Origin: Shewanella ulleungensis
GTDB lineage: Bacteria; Pseudomonadota; Gammaproteobacteria; Enterobacterales; Shewanellaceae
Direction of reading: 5' to 3'
NCBI RefSeq assembly: GCF_014648315.1
Contig: NZ_BMQW01000005.1
Location: 1-64,000, forward strand
DNA: 64,000 nucleotides
Position 1 is the first letter of the stretch, and every line of letters begins with the position of its first letter. Below, one piece after another: positions 27,169 through 35,297 of this stretch. The notes under the pieces were generated by a model. That model was not told the DNA's origin. It saw only the letters and a list, made by a program, of their open reading frames with translations, and searched no databases. The position numbers and the translations under genes are program-made.

Positions 27169-28344
27169 TTACAAATAATAATCTTTTAACGGTGGAAAAC
27201 CATTAAAACACACAGCTGAATAAGTTGTTGTGTAAGCGCCTGCAGTTAACCAATACATGCGATCGCCTATGGCTAAATCCGTTGGTAACCCATAGCTATA
27301 GTGCTCATACATAATATCAGCACTGTCACACGTAGGGCCGGCAATAACACACTTATCTAACTCACCGTTACGGTCTGTATAGATAGGGAACTTAATCGCT
27401 TCGTCCATGGTTTCAATTAACCCAGAGAATTTACCCACATCAGTAAACACCCAGCGCTCTAATGCTGTATGTGACTTACGAGAAATCAATACAACCTCAG
27501 AAATTAATACACCGGCATTTGACAACAACGAACGACCTGGCTCTAAAATAATTTCTGGTAATTCATCACCAAAATCTTCTTCTAGGAAGTGCTTGATCTG
27601 TTGTGCATACACACCTAATTCATTGGTTTTATCCATATAGTTGGCAGGAAAACCACCACCTAAATTGATCATCTTAAGCACAATGCCGTGTTCTTCTTTT
27701 AAACGGTCATAAATACTTTTAACTTTACCAATCGCAGAATCCCACGCACCGATATCACGTTGCTGTGAACCAACATGGAAAGAAATACCATGTGGTTGTA
27801 ATCCAAGCTCTTTGGCCAAAACCAATAAATCGTAAGCCATTTCATTTTGGCAGCCAAACTTACGTGATAAAGGCCAATCAGCAGTGTGCGTGCCTTCTGT
27901 TAAAATACGCACATACACTTTGGCGCCTGGTGCTTCTTCTGCAATCATACGTAAATCAGCTTCAGAGTCTGAAGCAAACATGCGCACGCCTTGCTCATAA
28001 AAAGAGCGTACATCTACGCGCTTTTTAATGGTATTACCGTAACTGATACGGTCAGCAGAAACACCTATAGAGGTGACCATTTCGAGCTCATAAATAGATG
28101 CAATGTCAAAGTTTGAGCCCTTGTCACGCAGCAAAGTAAGAATTTCTTTGGCCGGATTTGCCTTAACCGCATAATAAACGTTTGCGAAAGGAAAATTATT
28201 AACCATGTCATCGTATTGTTTCGCAACGATTTGGGTGTCAATAACTACAAACGGCGTTGGCTTATCTTTAGCAAATGCCTTAATGCGGTCAAACGTGTCC
28301 TTGTCATAATAATCTGCAACATCAATCGATTGAAATTGGCTCAT
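27169..28344 (-). CDS. Type III PLP-dependent ornithine/lysine decarboxylase
   Basis: Eukaryotic-type (alanine-racemase fold) decarboxylase of 391 residues that makes putrescine from ornithine or cadaverine from lysine. PLP would bind K61 in YYAVKANP. Other family marks are HVGSQ near 200, GGGFP near 240, EPGR near 275, and GPTCDSAD near 330, the last with the active-site Cys typical of this family. It differs from the large bacterial SpeC/SpeF fold. Substrate preference cannot be read from sequence alone; dual lysine/ornithine use is known in related bacterial enzymes. It is a single-gene unit with a terminator. Confidence 0.9.
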   Translation of the reverse strand: MSQFQSIDVADYYDKDTFDRIKAFAKDKPTPFVVIDTQIVAKQYDDMVNNFPFANVYYAVKANPAKEILTLLRDKGSNFDIASIYELEMVTSIGVSADRISYGNTIKKRVDVRSFYEQGVRMFASDSEADLRMIAEEAPGAKVYVRILTEGTHTADWPLSRKFGCQNEMAYDLLVLAKELGLQPHGISFHVGSQQRDIGAWDSAIGKVKSIYDRLKEEHGIVLKMINLGGGFPANYMDKTNELGVYAQQIKHFLEEDFGDELPEIILEPGRSLLSNAGVLISEVVLISRKSHTALERWVFTDVGKFSGLIETMDEAIKFPIYTDRNGELDKCVIAGPTCDSADIMYEHYSYGLPTDLAIGDRMYWLTAGAYTTTYSAVCFNGFPPLKDYYL

Positions 28345-28778
28345 TAGGCCAGTGCCTCCTGTTAGTTGGGCAATAAAAGTGCGTTTTCAGGTTTGTAAAA
28401 ACATGCGCAGTAAACGATATTTCTAACCAATACGCAACGAATTTTTATGCAAAAACTGTACTTTTTTATTCCTGCATAAATGTCATTAAAACTCAATAAC
28501 CTATTTAATTAGTCAACAAATTTGATGCTGAGTTCAACAACCTTAAAAGTATAGTCGCAGTTCAATAAAATAGATTTTAAAAACAGCGAAATATTCGCTA
28601 AAAACAACAACATTTTTTTGTTTTACTGCGACTAGATTAACACAATTATTACATTTACCTTGAGTCAAATCCAAAAAAAATGACCTAGGACACATTCGAC
28701 AACCAGTATCAAAATAAAAATAACACATTGATATTTAAAGATTAAATTACATAAACTTAATAGAAAAAAGGGATATAA

Positions 28779-28898
28779 ATGGTCCCGACTTTGCACAATA
28801 ATGAACACGACTTCGCAATGTATACAACTAATATTAGACAACTTAATACTGAAATATACCGCTTTAATTTTGCCGGTGACAGATCAATTAAGTGGTAA
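28779..28898 (+). CDS. Possible 39-residue small protein
   Basis: ATG at 28779 follows AAAAGGGATATAA, a good ribosome binding site, and the frame runs 39 codons to TAA. The product (MVPTLHNNEHDF..., ending RFNFAGDRSIKW) has mixed protein-like composition and no membrane segment. No homologue comes to mind. It lies just upstream of the Fur-like boxes but on a strand that would not be driven by them. Confidence 0.3.
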   Translation: MVPTLHNNEHDFAMYTTNIRQLNTEIYRFNFAGDRSIKW

Positions 28899-28965
28899 AG
28901 GTTATCGCTGCGAAAATAGCAAAAATACATTGATATCAACCAAAGTAATCTCACATTAAATATGG

Positions 28966-28998
28966 TGATAATGATGATAGTGCTTACAATGATTATCA
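28966..28998. promoter_or_regulatory. Tandem Fur-like boxes
   Basis: TGATAATGATGATAG (28966-28980) matches the 7-1-7 Fur consensus at 11 of 14 positions and TTACAATGATTATCA (28984-28998) at 12 of 14. GTGATAAT and ATTATCAC at the outer ends are perfectly inverted. No obvious iron gene lies within 350 bases on either side. Confidence 0.45.
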
Positions 28999-29033
28999 CA
29001 AAAACTACACTGACCTCTAGCGATAACCATTAG

Positions 29034-29315
29034 TCACTTTGAATAGGGGTGACTGTCATACTGATTAGGGCAAAATACGGGGCAGTGGAATTGACCATGA
29101 TCATGACCAAGTCCATTTTTATTGAACTCATCACGAAATTCATTCATCAAGCGGATGATAAGAAGGAGATTTTTCATACTAAATGTTGATAAAAAACTAT
29201 CAATCGAAAGTTTTATTGCTATAGTAGTTATTGTTAAAGAACAGCTTTCAATAATAGTCAGTACATCAACAAACAGCACGCCGTAAGACTGATGTTTGTT
29301 TGAAATATCAAACAC
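29034..29315 (-). CDS. Doubtful 93-residue ORF with His/Cys-rich tail
   Basis: Frame on the minus strand whose C-terminus reads GLGHDHGQFHCPVFCPNQ then YDSHPYSK, a spacing of His and Cys that could bind metal. An internal start, MKNLLLIIRLMNEF, would give 46 residues. No ribosome binding site precedes either start, and the N-terminal part looks like chance sequence. It lies beside Fur-like boxes, the only reason to keep it. Confidence 0.25.
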   Translation of the reverse strand: MFDISNKHQSYGVLFVDVLTIIESCSLTITTIAIKLSIDSFLSTFSMKNLLLIIRLMNEFRDEFNKNGLGHDHGQFHCPVFCPNQYDSHPYSK

Positions 29316-29365
29316 AAAATTGACTATTTACTTTTCAATATTTAAATGACTTAGGCGAAGGGATT

Positions 29366-29623
29366 ATGACTCAAGTTGCATATCAAATAAATGAGCGTCG
29401 TAATAAGGACATATTAAAGCACGACGAGCATTGGGATTTAACTACTGCAGATCAAAAACTCGCATTGTATGATTTACACCGCTTTGGTTACCGCTTGTTG
29501 TTTGTGCGTCATATGCTCACAGGCCCTGTCGCAGTAATAAGTCAACAAGATGATATTGCGGCAATTTATGCCGATGGTGAAGTAGATTTACGCCCAAAGA
29601 TTACCCTGCGCGATATTCATTAA
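29366..29623 (+). CDS. Small conserved-looking protein of unknown function
   Basis: Protein of 85 residues; I do not recognise a family. It is charged at the N-terminus (NERRNKDILKHDEHWDL), then alternates helix- and strand-like stretches (LYDLHRFGYRLLFVRHML, AVISQQDDIAAIYADGEVD). GCGAAGGGATT before the ATG gives a clear ribosome binding site. No signal peptide or membrane segment is present, so it is probably cytosolic. It is followed directly by a terminator, so it is a single-gene unit. Codon use looks like its neighbours. Confidence 0.7.
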   Translation: MTQVAYQINERRNKDILKHDEHWDLTTADQKLALYDLHRFGYRLLFVRHMLTGPVAVISQQDDIAAIYADGEVDLRPKITLRDIH

Positions 29624-29640
29624 TATTACCATTAGGCAAT

Positions 29641-29669
29641 AAAACCTACCCCAATTGGCGTAGGTTTTT
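29641..29669. terminator. Bidirectional terminator
   Basis: AAAACCTAC pairs with GTAGGTTTT, with an inner CCAATTGG, then TTTTTA. It lies between the small gene and the convergent tpm gene. Confidence 0.85.
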
Positions 29670-29690
29670 ATACCTTGCTAACGCTGGTTT

Positions 29691-30350
29691 TTACGCTTTG
29701 CGAGTCAGTTTATAAACGGCTTCGTTTAACCAAGGCACCTGCTTATTCACAAAGCGAGGATTGTCTGCCAGCACATCAACACATTCTAATAATTCCACAT
29801 CAAAGTGCGGCGCAAGATGAGTATCAACCCAGTCAGGACTGACAGCAAATGGGGGCCCTTTAAGGGTATCTTGTGGGTAGTCGAGAGTAATTAATAAACC
29901 ACTCACATTTACGGGGATCAACTTAGCTAATGCAGCGGCATATTGTTGGCGCATAGCTTCTGGCCAGGCAATTAATGCCGCGCGATCGTAAAATCCACCA
30001 ATACCTGTGGTTAACTTATGCGGCAAGGTAAAAATATCACCTTGATAGATACGAACTTCATCGGCGCTAAACACACTATGCTCGCCAATCTGCTCAACCT
30101 GGTACGCTAAGTCGTTGTCAGTAAAAAAATGCTCCACCGCGATGGGATTTAATTCGCAACCTATAACACGGTGACGTTGCTCTGCGAGGTAACACATGTC
30201 GAGTGACTTACCGCACAATGGTACAAACACCTCAGCTTGTTCAGCTAAACTTAAACGCGACCAGTATTTAACTAAAAACGGATTAACTTGTTGCTGGTGA
30301 AAACCAATTTGTTGTAATTGCCATTTTTCATGCCAAAAGCGTGGTTCCAT
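29691..30350 (-). CDS. tpm: Thiopurine S-methyltransferase Tpm
   Basis: SAM-dependent methyltransferase of 219 residues, the bacterial Tpm that methylates thiopurines and, in several bacteria, selenium and tellurium compounds. Marks are the N-terminal [11 protein letters not shown], the SAM motif [10 protein letters not shown] near 42-51, [13 protein letters not shown] near 64-76 and IYQGDIFTL near 98. The length equals the usual 210-220. The natural substrate is unknown. It lies 80 bases after the Cys-rich protein gene on the same strand. Confidence 0.95.
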   Translation of the reverse strand: MEPRFWHEKWQLQQIGFHQQQVNPFLVKYWSRLSLAEQAEVFVPLCGKSLDMCYLAEQRHRVIGCELNPIAVEHFFTDNDLAYQVEQIGEHSVFSADEVRIYQGDIFTLPHKLTTGIGGFYDRAALIAWPEAMRQQYAAALAKLIPVNVSGLLITLDYPQDTLKGPPFAVSPDWVDTHLAPHFDVELLECVDVLADNPRFVNKQVPWLNEAVYKLTRKA

Positions 30351-30430
30351 GATGGTCTCTTTAGTCTATTTACCAATATTGCAGGCTACTTTAAAGACTA
30401 AAAAAAACAGATGCAACTAAACAAATGAAC

Positions 30431-30778
30431 TTAAGCTTTACCGTCTAGCGTTAATTGAACTTGTCTTAACCAACGGCAATTTTCGCACTGGCATTTACGA
30501 CGCGACATATGGTGTGGACTCAAATTAGAGTCAATAAAATCAACCGCAATAAGCAACTGTTGCTTGAGTTCGTCGACAGATTTCATTTCGAGTGCAACCA
30601 TTTCATCATTATGATTAATCCATAGGCACTCTTCACCTTGATGACAAGTAATACATTCCTCATCACTGTGATTGAAAAAGACGGCATGAGGACAATGAGT
30701 CACTTCCATCGATTGTAAAATACGGGTCCTAGGAAAATTAAATAATTGAATTAGTTGTGCTTTATCAATATTAGGCAT
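30431..30778 (-). CDS. Cysteine-rich small protein, probably metal-binding
   Basis: Protein of 115 residues that I cannot assign to a family. It has eight or so Cys arranged as HCPH near 28-31, CITCHQGEEC near 43-52, and CQCENC near 96-101, with nearby His. The spacing suggests one or two zinc or iron-sulfur sites. A central helical part (ALEMKSVDELKQQLLIAVDF) separates the clusters. No signal peptide is present. It is divergent from the protein kinase gene, with 172 bases between starts, and may share its control region. Confidence 0.7.
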   Translation of the reverse strand: MPNIDKAQLIQLFNFPRTRILQSMEVTHCPHAVFFNHSDEECITCHQGEECLWINHNDEMVALEMKSVDELKQQLLIAVDFIDSNLSPHHMSRRKCQCENCRWLRQVQLTLDGKA

Positions 30779-30950
30779 AGATACCTCTGCTAAAAGCGTT
30801 AAATGATCTTACATTCAATACTACCTATTGTTGATTGATTTTGATTTGATGTAGGTCAAGGTTTACATATCGTAATTTTTTAGCTAGGAAGCGCTTGCCG
30901 CACAAGGGTGAATCAAGGTTTAATGGAGAGATAAATATCGAGGGATAACT

Positions 30951-32768
30951 TTGCAAACACCACAGCTACAGCACTTTTATATCAATGAAGAGCAGTCAAT
31001 ATACTTACTCAGTGCCAATGATGCGCGCAAGCACAAAGCATGGGTACGTTTATGTAAACAACAGCTCAGCAAGTTGGGATACCAGCAAATTGAATTTATT
31101 GGTAAAGGTGCTTATGGATTTGTGTTTGCGGGAATAAACGAATTTGGCCAATCGCATGTGTTTAAGTTTTCACGCGTTAATCTGCCCCAAAGCGTGCAAG
31201 ATAGGCTTGAAGAAGAAGCATATATGCTTAGCCAGGTTAAACACCCAAATGTACCCAGCGCGATAAAGTTTGAGCGTGTTGGTAAGCAAGGCATTTTAGT
31301 CATGGAGCGGGCAATAGGTGAAGACCTAGATAAAATTTGTCAGCGCTTAGGTGCGCTCCCGCCGGTAATGGTAGTGAGTATCGCTAGGCAACTCGCCAAT
31401 ATTTTGTATTACCTGCGCAAGGGTAAACCACTGGTACATGGCGACATAAAACCCTCTAATTTGGTATATGACATTGAAACAGACAAACTGTCGTTAATCG
31501 ATTGGGGATCTGCGGTGTTTGCCCAACGCGATGAGCATAATCGCGCAGTAGATGACAACGTTATGTCGTTATTATCTAGTGATCAACAACACACCAATGC
31601 CCGTATGGGCGATGTGTATTTTATTGGTGAAGAACAGCTAAGTGGCGCTTTATCAACCCCAAGGTTTGACGAACAAGGTGCTGCTGCAACCTTATATGCT
31701 TTGGCATCGGGACAAATAAGTCGGTTTGGTACTAAAGTAATCCCTGCCACCAGCATCGGCTTACCCATTGAATTAGCTAAAACACTAGACGCCATGTTAA
31801 GCGATGATGTTGAACGGCGTAACCTTGCTGGCGACTATTTTTTAACAAGCCTACGTCATAGCCATCGAATGCATTTACCCATTTTGCCAGAACCGCCGTT
31901 AGTGCCTGATATTCCCGTATGGGCGCAGCCACGTTCAAAAACAGTTGAGACCGTAAGTTACAGCTCGCGTAAATCGTTTTTAAAAGAGCACAACACTCAA
32001 GACCCTATTGCCAAGATGGATGATGTCCAGCTAGAAAAATACTACCGAAACTTTATGGCTGGTATGGCAGATACTGAAAAAGGGTTTATTGCGGCTGTGG
32101 GACGTTTAGCTCAATATCCTATCGTGGGAGGTTTGGTGATCCGCTGGCAAGAGTCTGGAGTATTTATTGACTCAAACTTAGCAATTTACGACCCCGACAA
32201 TAAAGCACCGCTGACTTTAGCGGTGAATAATATGGTCACGATGGCACGTGGTATTAAACGTATTGGAGTATTTAAAGCTTGTTTCTTTAATGCCAAAGAC
32301 ACCTTGCATTTAGAACGCAAAAGTACCGAACATGAATACACCATCACAGGTGAGTTACAACTGCCATTTGAAGTCGGAGATGTACCCACGTTAGAAGACA
32401 AATCTAGGCTACATTCATACTTTGAAGACGGAAAAGATCCTGAAGAAAACCTCGAATTACCTGCCGAGATCATGACCGAATTAGGTTGGTTAAACCAAAT
32501 ACATCATACCGGCTGTATTATTTTTGAAGCGTTACCCAATCATTTAAAAATCCACAGCTATTTGCGCTTACTGAATCCACGTAAACAAGCTGCATTTAGG
32601 GCCTGTCTTGACCGTATTATTTCCCACGCCAATAAAATTCAGGGGCATGGTATTTCTGGGTTTATGAAGCTGCCTTACCGAAATACACGCCAGTTTAGCC
32701 ATCTGGATCGTAAGGCCGATCGCTTTTATCCTAAAAACCCTAAAGCATTCGACCAACAAGAACATTAA
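30951..32768 (+). CDS. Ser/Thr-type protein kinase with unknown C-terminal domain
   Basis: Protein of 605 residues; the start is TTG at 30951 after GAGGGA. The kinase domain spans about 42-300: glycine loop GKGAYGFVF (51-59), ATP-anchoring K72, Glu of helix C near 88-90, catalytic HGDIKPSN (163-170) in which the usual HRD is HGD, and DWG (184-186) replacing DFG. The catalytic Asp, Lys and Asn remain, so activity is likely. The C-terminal 270 residues resemble nothing I know (GMADTEKGFIAAVGRLAQY, FMKLPYRNT). No membrane segment or PASTA repeats occur, unlike typical bacterial Hanks kinases. Target and partner phosphatase are not evident. Confidence 0.85.
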   Translation: MQTPQLQHFYINEEQSIYLLSANDARKHKAWVRLCKQQLSKLGYQQIEFIGKGAYGFVFAGINEFGQSHVFKFSRVNLPQSVQDRLEEEAYMLSQVKHPNVPSAIKFERVGKQGILVMERAIGEDLDKICQRLGALPPVMVVSIARQLANILYYLRKGKPLVHGDIKPSNLVYDIETDKLSLIDWGSAVFAQRDEHNRAVDDNVMSLLSSDQQHTNARMGDVYFIGEEQLSGALSTPRFDEQGAAATLYALASGQISRFGTKVIPATSIGLPIELAKTLDAMLSDDVERRNLAGDYFLTSLRHSHRMHLPILPEPPLVPDIPVWAQPRSKTVETVSYSSRKSFLKEHNTQDPIAKMDDVQLEKYYRNFMAGMADTEKGFIAAVGRLAQYPIVGGLVIRWQESGVFIDSNLAIYDPDNKAPLTLAVNNMVTMARGIKRIGVFKACFFNAKDTLHLERKSTEHEYTITGELQLPFEVGDVPTLEDKSRLHSYFEDGKDPEENLELPAEIMTELGWLNQIHHTGCIIFEALPNHLKIHSYLRLLNPRKQAAFRACLDRIISHANKIQGHGISGFMKLPYRNTRQFSHLDRKADRFYPKNPKAFDQQEH

Positions 32769-32788
32769 GATTCAATTTCAAACATAAA

Positions 32789-32814
32789 AAATGCGACCTT
32801 TCTCGGTCGCATTT
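32789..32814. terminator. Bidirectional terminator
   Basis: AAATGCGACC pairs perfectly with GGTCGCATTT around TTTCTC. It separates the kinase gene from the convergent metalloprotease gene, whose stop is 12 bases away. Confidence 0.85.
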
Positions 32815-32825
32815 CTTATGTTCAG

Positions 32826-35222
32826 CTAAATAGGCGAGCCTGGCGGCATTGCAGCAGGCTTGTTGATGAGTCTAAAATCTGGATGTTCTAAACCGTTAAC
32901 AATACCTTTATACAACCAATCGTAATGAGCCGATTGGTAGTCGCTGCCACGATTGCTGCGACGCTTTAGTTGTTTCACAATATAGTCAAAACGCGCAGCT
33001 AACTGAGCTTGAACCTCTGGCGCTGTTTTTGGATCTCGATAGGCTGTCAACATCGCATCAACCACCACAGCATTAACACGCATTTGTATCGCTAATTCAC
33101 GGCCATTTGGCAAATCTTGATAAAGGCTTCTGCCAGCAAGTTTATCGATTAAAGTGACTACCGACAGCTGCGAACTGTCTTCCATATAGGCTTGGTTTAC
33201 TCTATTTAAACGTTCTGGAGTCAATATTAGGCTCGCAATATGACGACTCAACATTTCAGCCATGGCGACCGGATCGCTCACAACACCAAGATTAGAAGTG
33301 AAGCTTTCACGGGTTTTACGATAATTACCTGCTTTAGGAACCAATATCTGAAGTACATTGGTAGGGATCGCCAAACTACTGCTTTGTAAACTTCCCAATA
33401 AACCCTCTAATGCCGCTAATTGCATTTTAGGCGGTACATAGCTCCACCTCACTCCGCCGCCAACTTGCTGATAACTATAATCAGTACCTCCTATCCATTT
33501 GGCTGCAGCCTCAATCTGGTAGCGAGTGAGTAAATACATTGGCACAAAGACATCGGCAAGCTCACCGTTTGGCTCACCAGCTAATAACGCATCTGAATTA
33601 AATTCATTAATGGCTTTTAAGCGGACAGTTTCTAAACGCAATAATTCTGCCACAGCGTCGTTACCACGGTCCCATAAACTTGCATAAGCATTACTGGCAC
33701 TCGTACGTCGAGAATCTGCTTCACCAATATATCGAAAACCTTTTTCTAAACTTGACGTTAATAACGCTTCTGCTTGCGATGAAGAACCATATCCATAAGC
33801 GATGGTGTACTTATCCCATTCACCAATACCTTCACGATATGGCTGGCTAATATCAATTTGCTTACCTTCAATGCTGGCATAGGGATGTGGGTAATCCATC
33901 ACAGACGAATTATCGTTAGTCGATGCGGCAAAATTATGATCTAATCCTAATGTGTGGCCAATTTCATGGGCTGCAAGTTGGCGAATACGTGCTAGCGATA
34001 ATGCCATTGCCGCTTCATTTGCTGCGCTACGATCTGGCCAACCTGCGGTTAAGCCTCTTGCTATCAAATGATCTTGGCGCACTCTAAGACTGCCCAAAGT
34101 GACGTTACCTTTTATAATTTCGCCCGTACGAGGATCGGTTACCGCAGCCCCATAAGACCAACCACGGGTTGCACGATGCACCCATTGGATCATGTTATAT
34201 CTTACATCTTGAGGATCCGCGCCCTCAGGTAGTAACGCCACTTTAAAGCCATCAATAAAACCGGCTGCAGTAAACGCATCTTCCCACCATCGCGCTCCAG
34301 CTAATAATGCGCCTCGAATAGGCTCTGGCACGCCAGGATCTAGATAATACACAATCGGATTAACCACTTTGCTTGGGGCATCACCAGGAATCACTTTTTG
34401 CAGGCGATGTTTTAATAAATGACGTTGCACTAAAGGTTGATCAACTGCGGTTGAATAATCGATATATTGATCAGATAAATAACCGCTCATTGGATGATAA
34501 CTACGCGGCTCAAACCCTTCATCGGGCAGTTGTACAAAGGAGTAACGCACACGTACAGATAAAAACTTAGCATCGGGTGTCACGCTCGCAACTTGCTCGC
34601 CTGCTTTGCTGGTCGTGAAAGTTAAATTAACGTCAACATCTGCATTATGTTCAAACGATTTAATCCCTTGTGGCAATATAACCGAACGGTTGTCATCTAA
34701 ACTGTATTGGCCTTGTTTGGTCGCAGCAAGAACATCAACAACACCATGTAAGTCATTAATCACTAAATCATTTAAAGAGACAATAGCCTGTTTACCCGCA
34801 ACGATTTTTCCACGCCATAAAATAGACTCAGCAAATGCTTGGGTAACGGCCTGTTTTTCGGAAATATTGTCGCTTGATGCGCGAAAATCGGTATTGAGCT
34901 GCTTTAACACGAGATAGGGCCCATGTTGCTCAAATTGCACCATACGGGTTTGACCTAGTTGACCACGGTCTAAGCCAATATCGTTAGAGCCTACGCCGTG
35001 AGGCAAACTGGTTAACATTAAGAAGGGTTGGTTGAGCTTATCGACCTCAAGATATAATTGGCCTGCTTTAGCATCATAAAACAGGTTAATAAACCCTTGG
35101 GAAGCTTGCGATTGTTTTATGATTTTTTGTGCTGGATCGCTCGCTGCAACCGCAACGCCTGAAAGAAACGTTGCTGGCGCTATTGCCAGTAAAAGTGCCA
35201 ATGAAATACTGCGGCGGATCAT
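32826..35222 (-). CDS. Secreted zinc metalloprotease (DUF5117/DUF5118 type)
   Basis: Exported protein of 798 residues with a signal peptide of about 26 residues (cleavage near AVA-ASD). The active site HEIGHTLGLDH (H419, E420, H423, H429) is the extended HExxHxxGxxH zinc motif of metzincins, and SVMDYPHPY near 443 supplies the Met-turn. The N-terminal half (about 60-330) is beta-rich and corresponds to the DUF5118/5117 propeptide-like part; the C-terminal third is helical. Members occur widely in Gammaproteobacteria and Bacteroidetes with unknown substrates. It is 70 bases after the large hybrid kinase gene on the same strand. Confidence 0.88.
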   Translation of the reverse strand: MIRRSISLALLLAIAPATFLSGVAVAASDPAQKIIKQSQASQGFINLFYDAKAGQLYLEVDKLNQPFLMLTSLPHGVGSNDIGLDRGQLGQTRMVQFEQHGPYLVLKQLNTDFRASSDNISEKQAVTQAFAESILWRGKIVAGKQAIVSLNDLVINDLHGVVDVLAATKQGQYSLDDNRSVILPQGIKSFEHNADVDVNLTFTTSKAGEQVASVTPDAKFLSVRVRYSFVQLPDEGFEPRSYHPMSGYLSDQYIDYSTAVDQPLVQRHLLKHRLQKVIPGDAPSKVVNPIVYYLDPGVPEPIRGALLAGARWWEDAFTAAGFIDGFKVALLPEGADPQDVRYNMIQWVHRATRGWSYGAAVTDPRTGEIIKGNVTLGSLRVRQDHLIARGLTAGWPDRSAANEAAMALSLARIRQLAAHEIGHTLGLDHNFAASTNDNSSVMDYPHPYASIEGKQIDISQPYREGIGEWDKYTIAYGYGSSSQAEALLTSSLEKGFRYIGEADSRRTSASNAYASLWDRGNDAVAELLRLETVRLKAINEFNSDALLAGEPNGELADVFVPMYLLTRYQIEAAAKWIGGTDYSYQQVGGGVRWSYVPPKMQLAALEGLLGSLQSSSLAIPTNVLQILVPKAGNYRKTRESFTSNLGVVSDPVAMAEMLSRHIASLILTPERLNRVNQAYMEDSSQLSVVTLIDKLAGRSLYQDLPNGRELAIQMRVNAVVVDAMLTAYRDPKTAPEVQAQLAARFDYIVKQLKRRSNRGSDYQSAHYDWLYKGIVNGLEHPDFRLINKPAAMPPGSPI

Positions 35223-35256
35223 AAATTATCTCCCTGTCGTGAACATCCTATCAACT

Positions 35257-35297
35257 AAAATAATGCGAGTAAGGCTTCGTATTTAATCGCATTATTT
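35257..35297 (-). terminator. Hairpin at the end of the hybrid kinase gene
   Basis: AAATAATGCGA (258-268 of the 35-kb block) pairs with TCGCATTATTT (287-297) around an 18-base loop and includes the kinase stop codon. It could end or reduce transcription before the protease gene. Confidence 0.5.

Larger units (their letters stand above)
28345..29365. other. About 1 kb AT-rich region with only tiny reading frames
   Basis: Left part: leader of the decarboxylase gene, with an 8-base inverted repeat TTTATGCA/TGCATAAA (28444-28451, 28473-28480). Middle: a 39-codon frame with a good ribosome binding site (28779-28898) and two Fur-like boxes (28966-28998). Right: a 93-codon minus frame (29034-29315) and the promoter area of the gene at 29366. 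Minus frames at 28543-28728 and 28757-28999 look non-coding. The region may hold a small RNA, which I cannot recognise by sequence. Confidence 0.5.

Noticed and set aside
28757..28999. Minus-strand frame of 80 codons
   Set aside because: Nearly only Ile/Leu/Val/Tyr/Ser from AT-rich DNA, no ribosome binding site, starts inside the Fur-like boxes.
28600..29365. A RyhB-like small RNA next to the Fur-like boxes
   Set aside because: I looked for the conserved core recalled from RyhB and saw no match; only the general possibility of a small RNA is kept.
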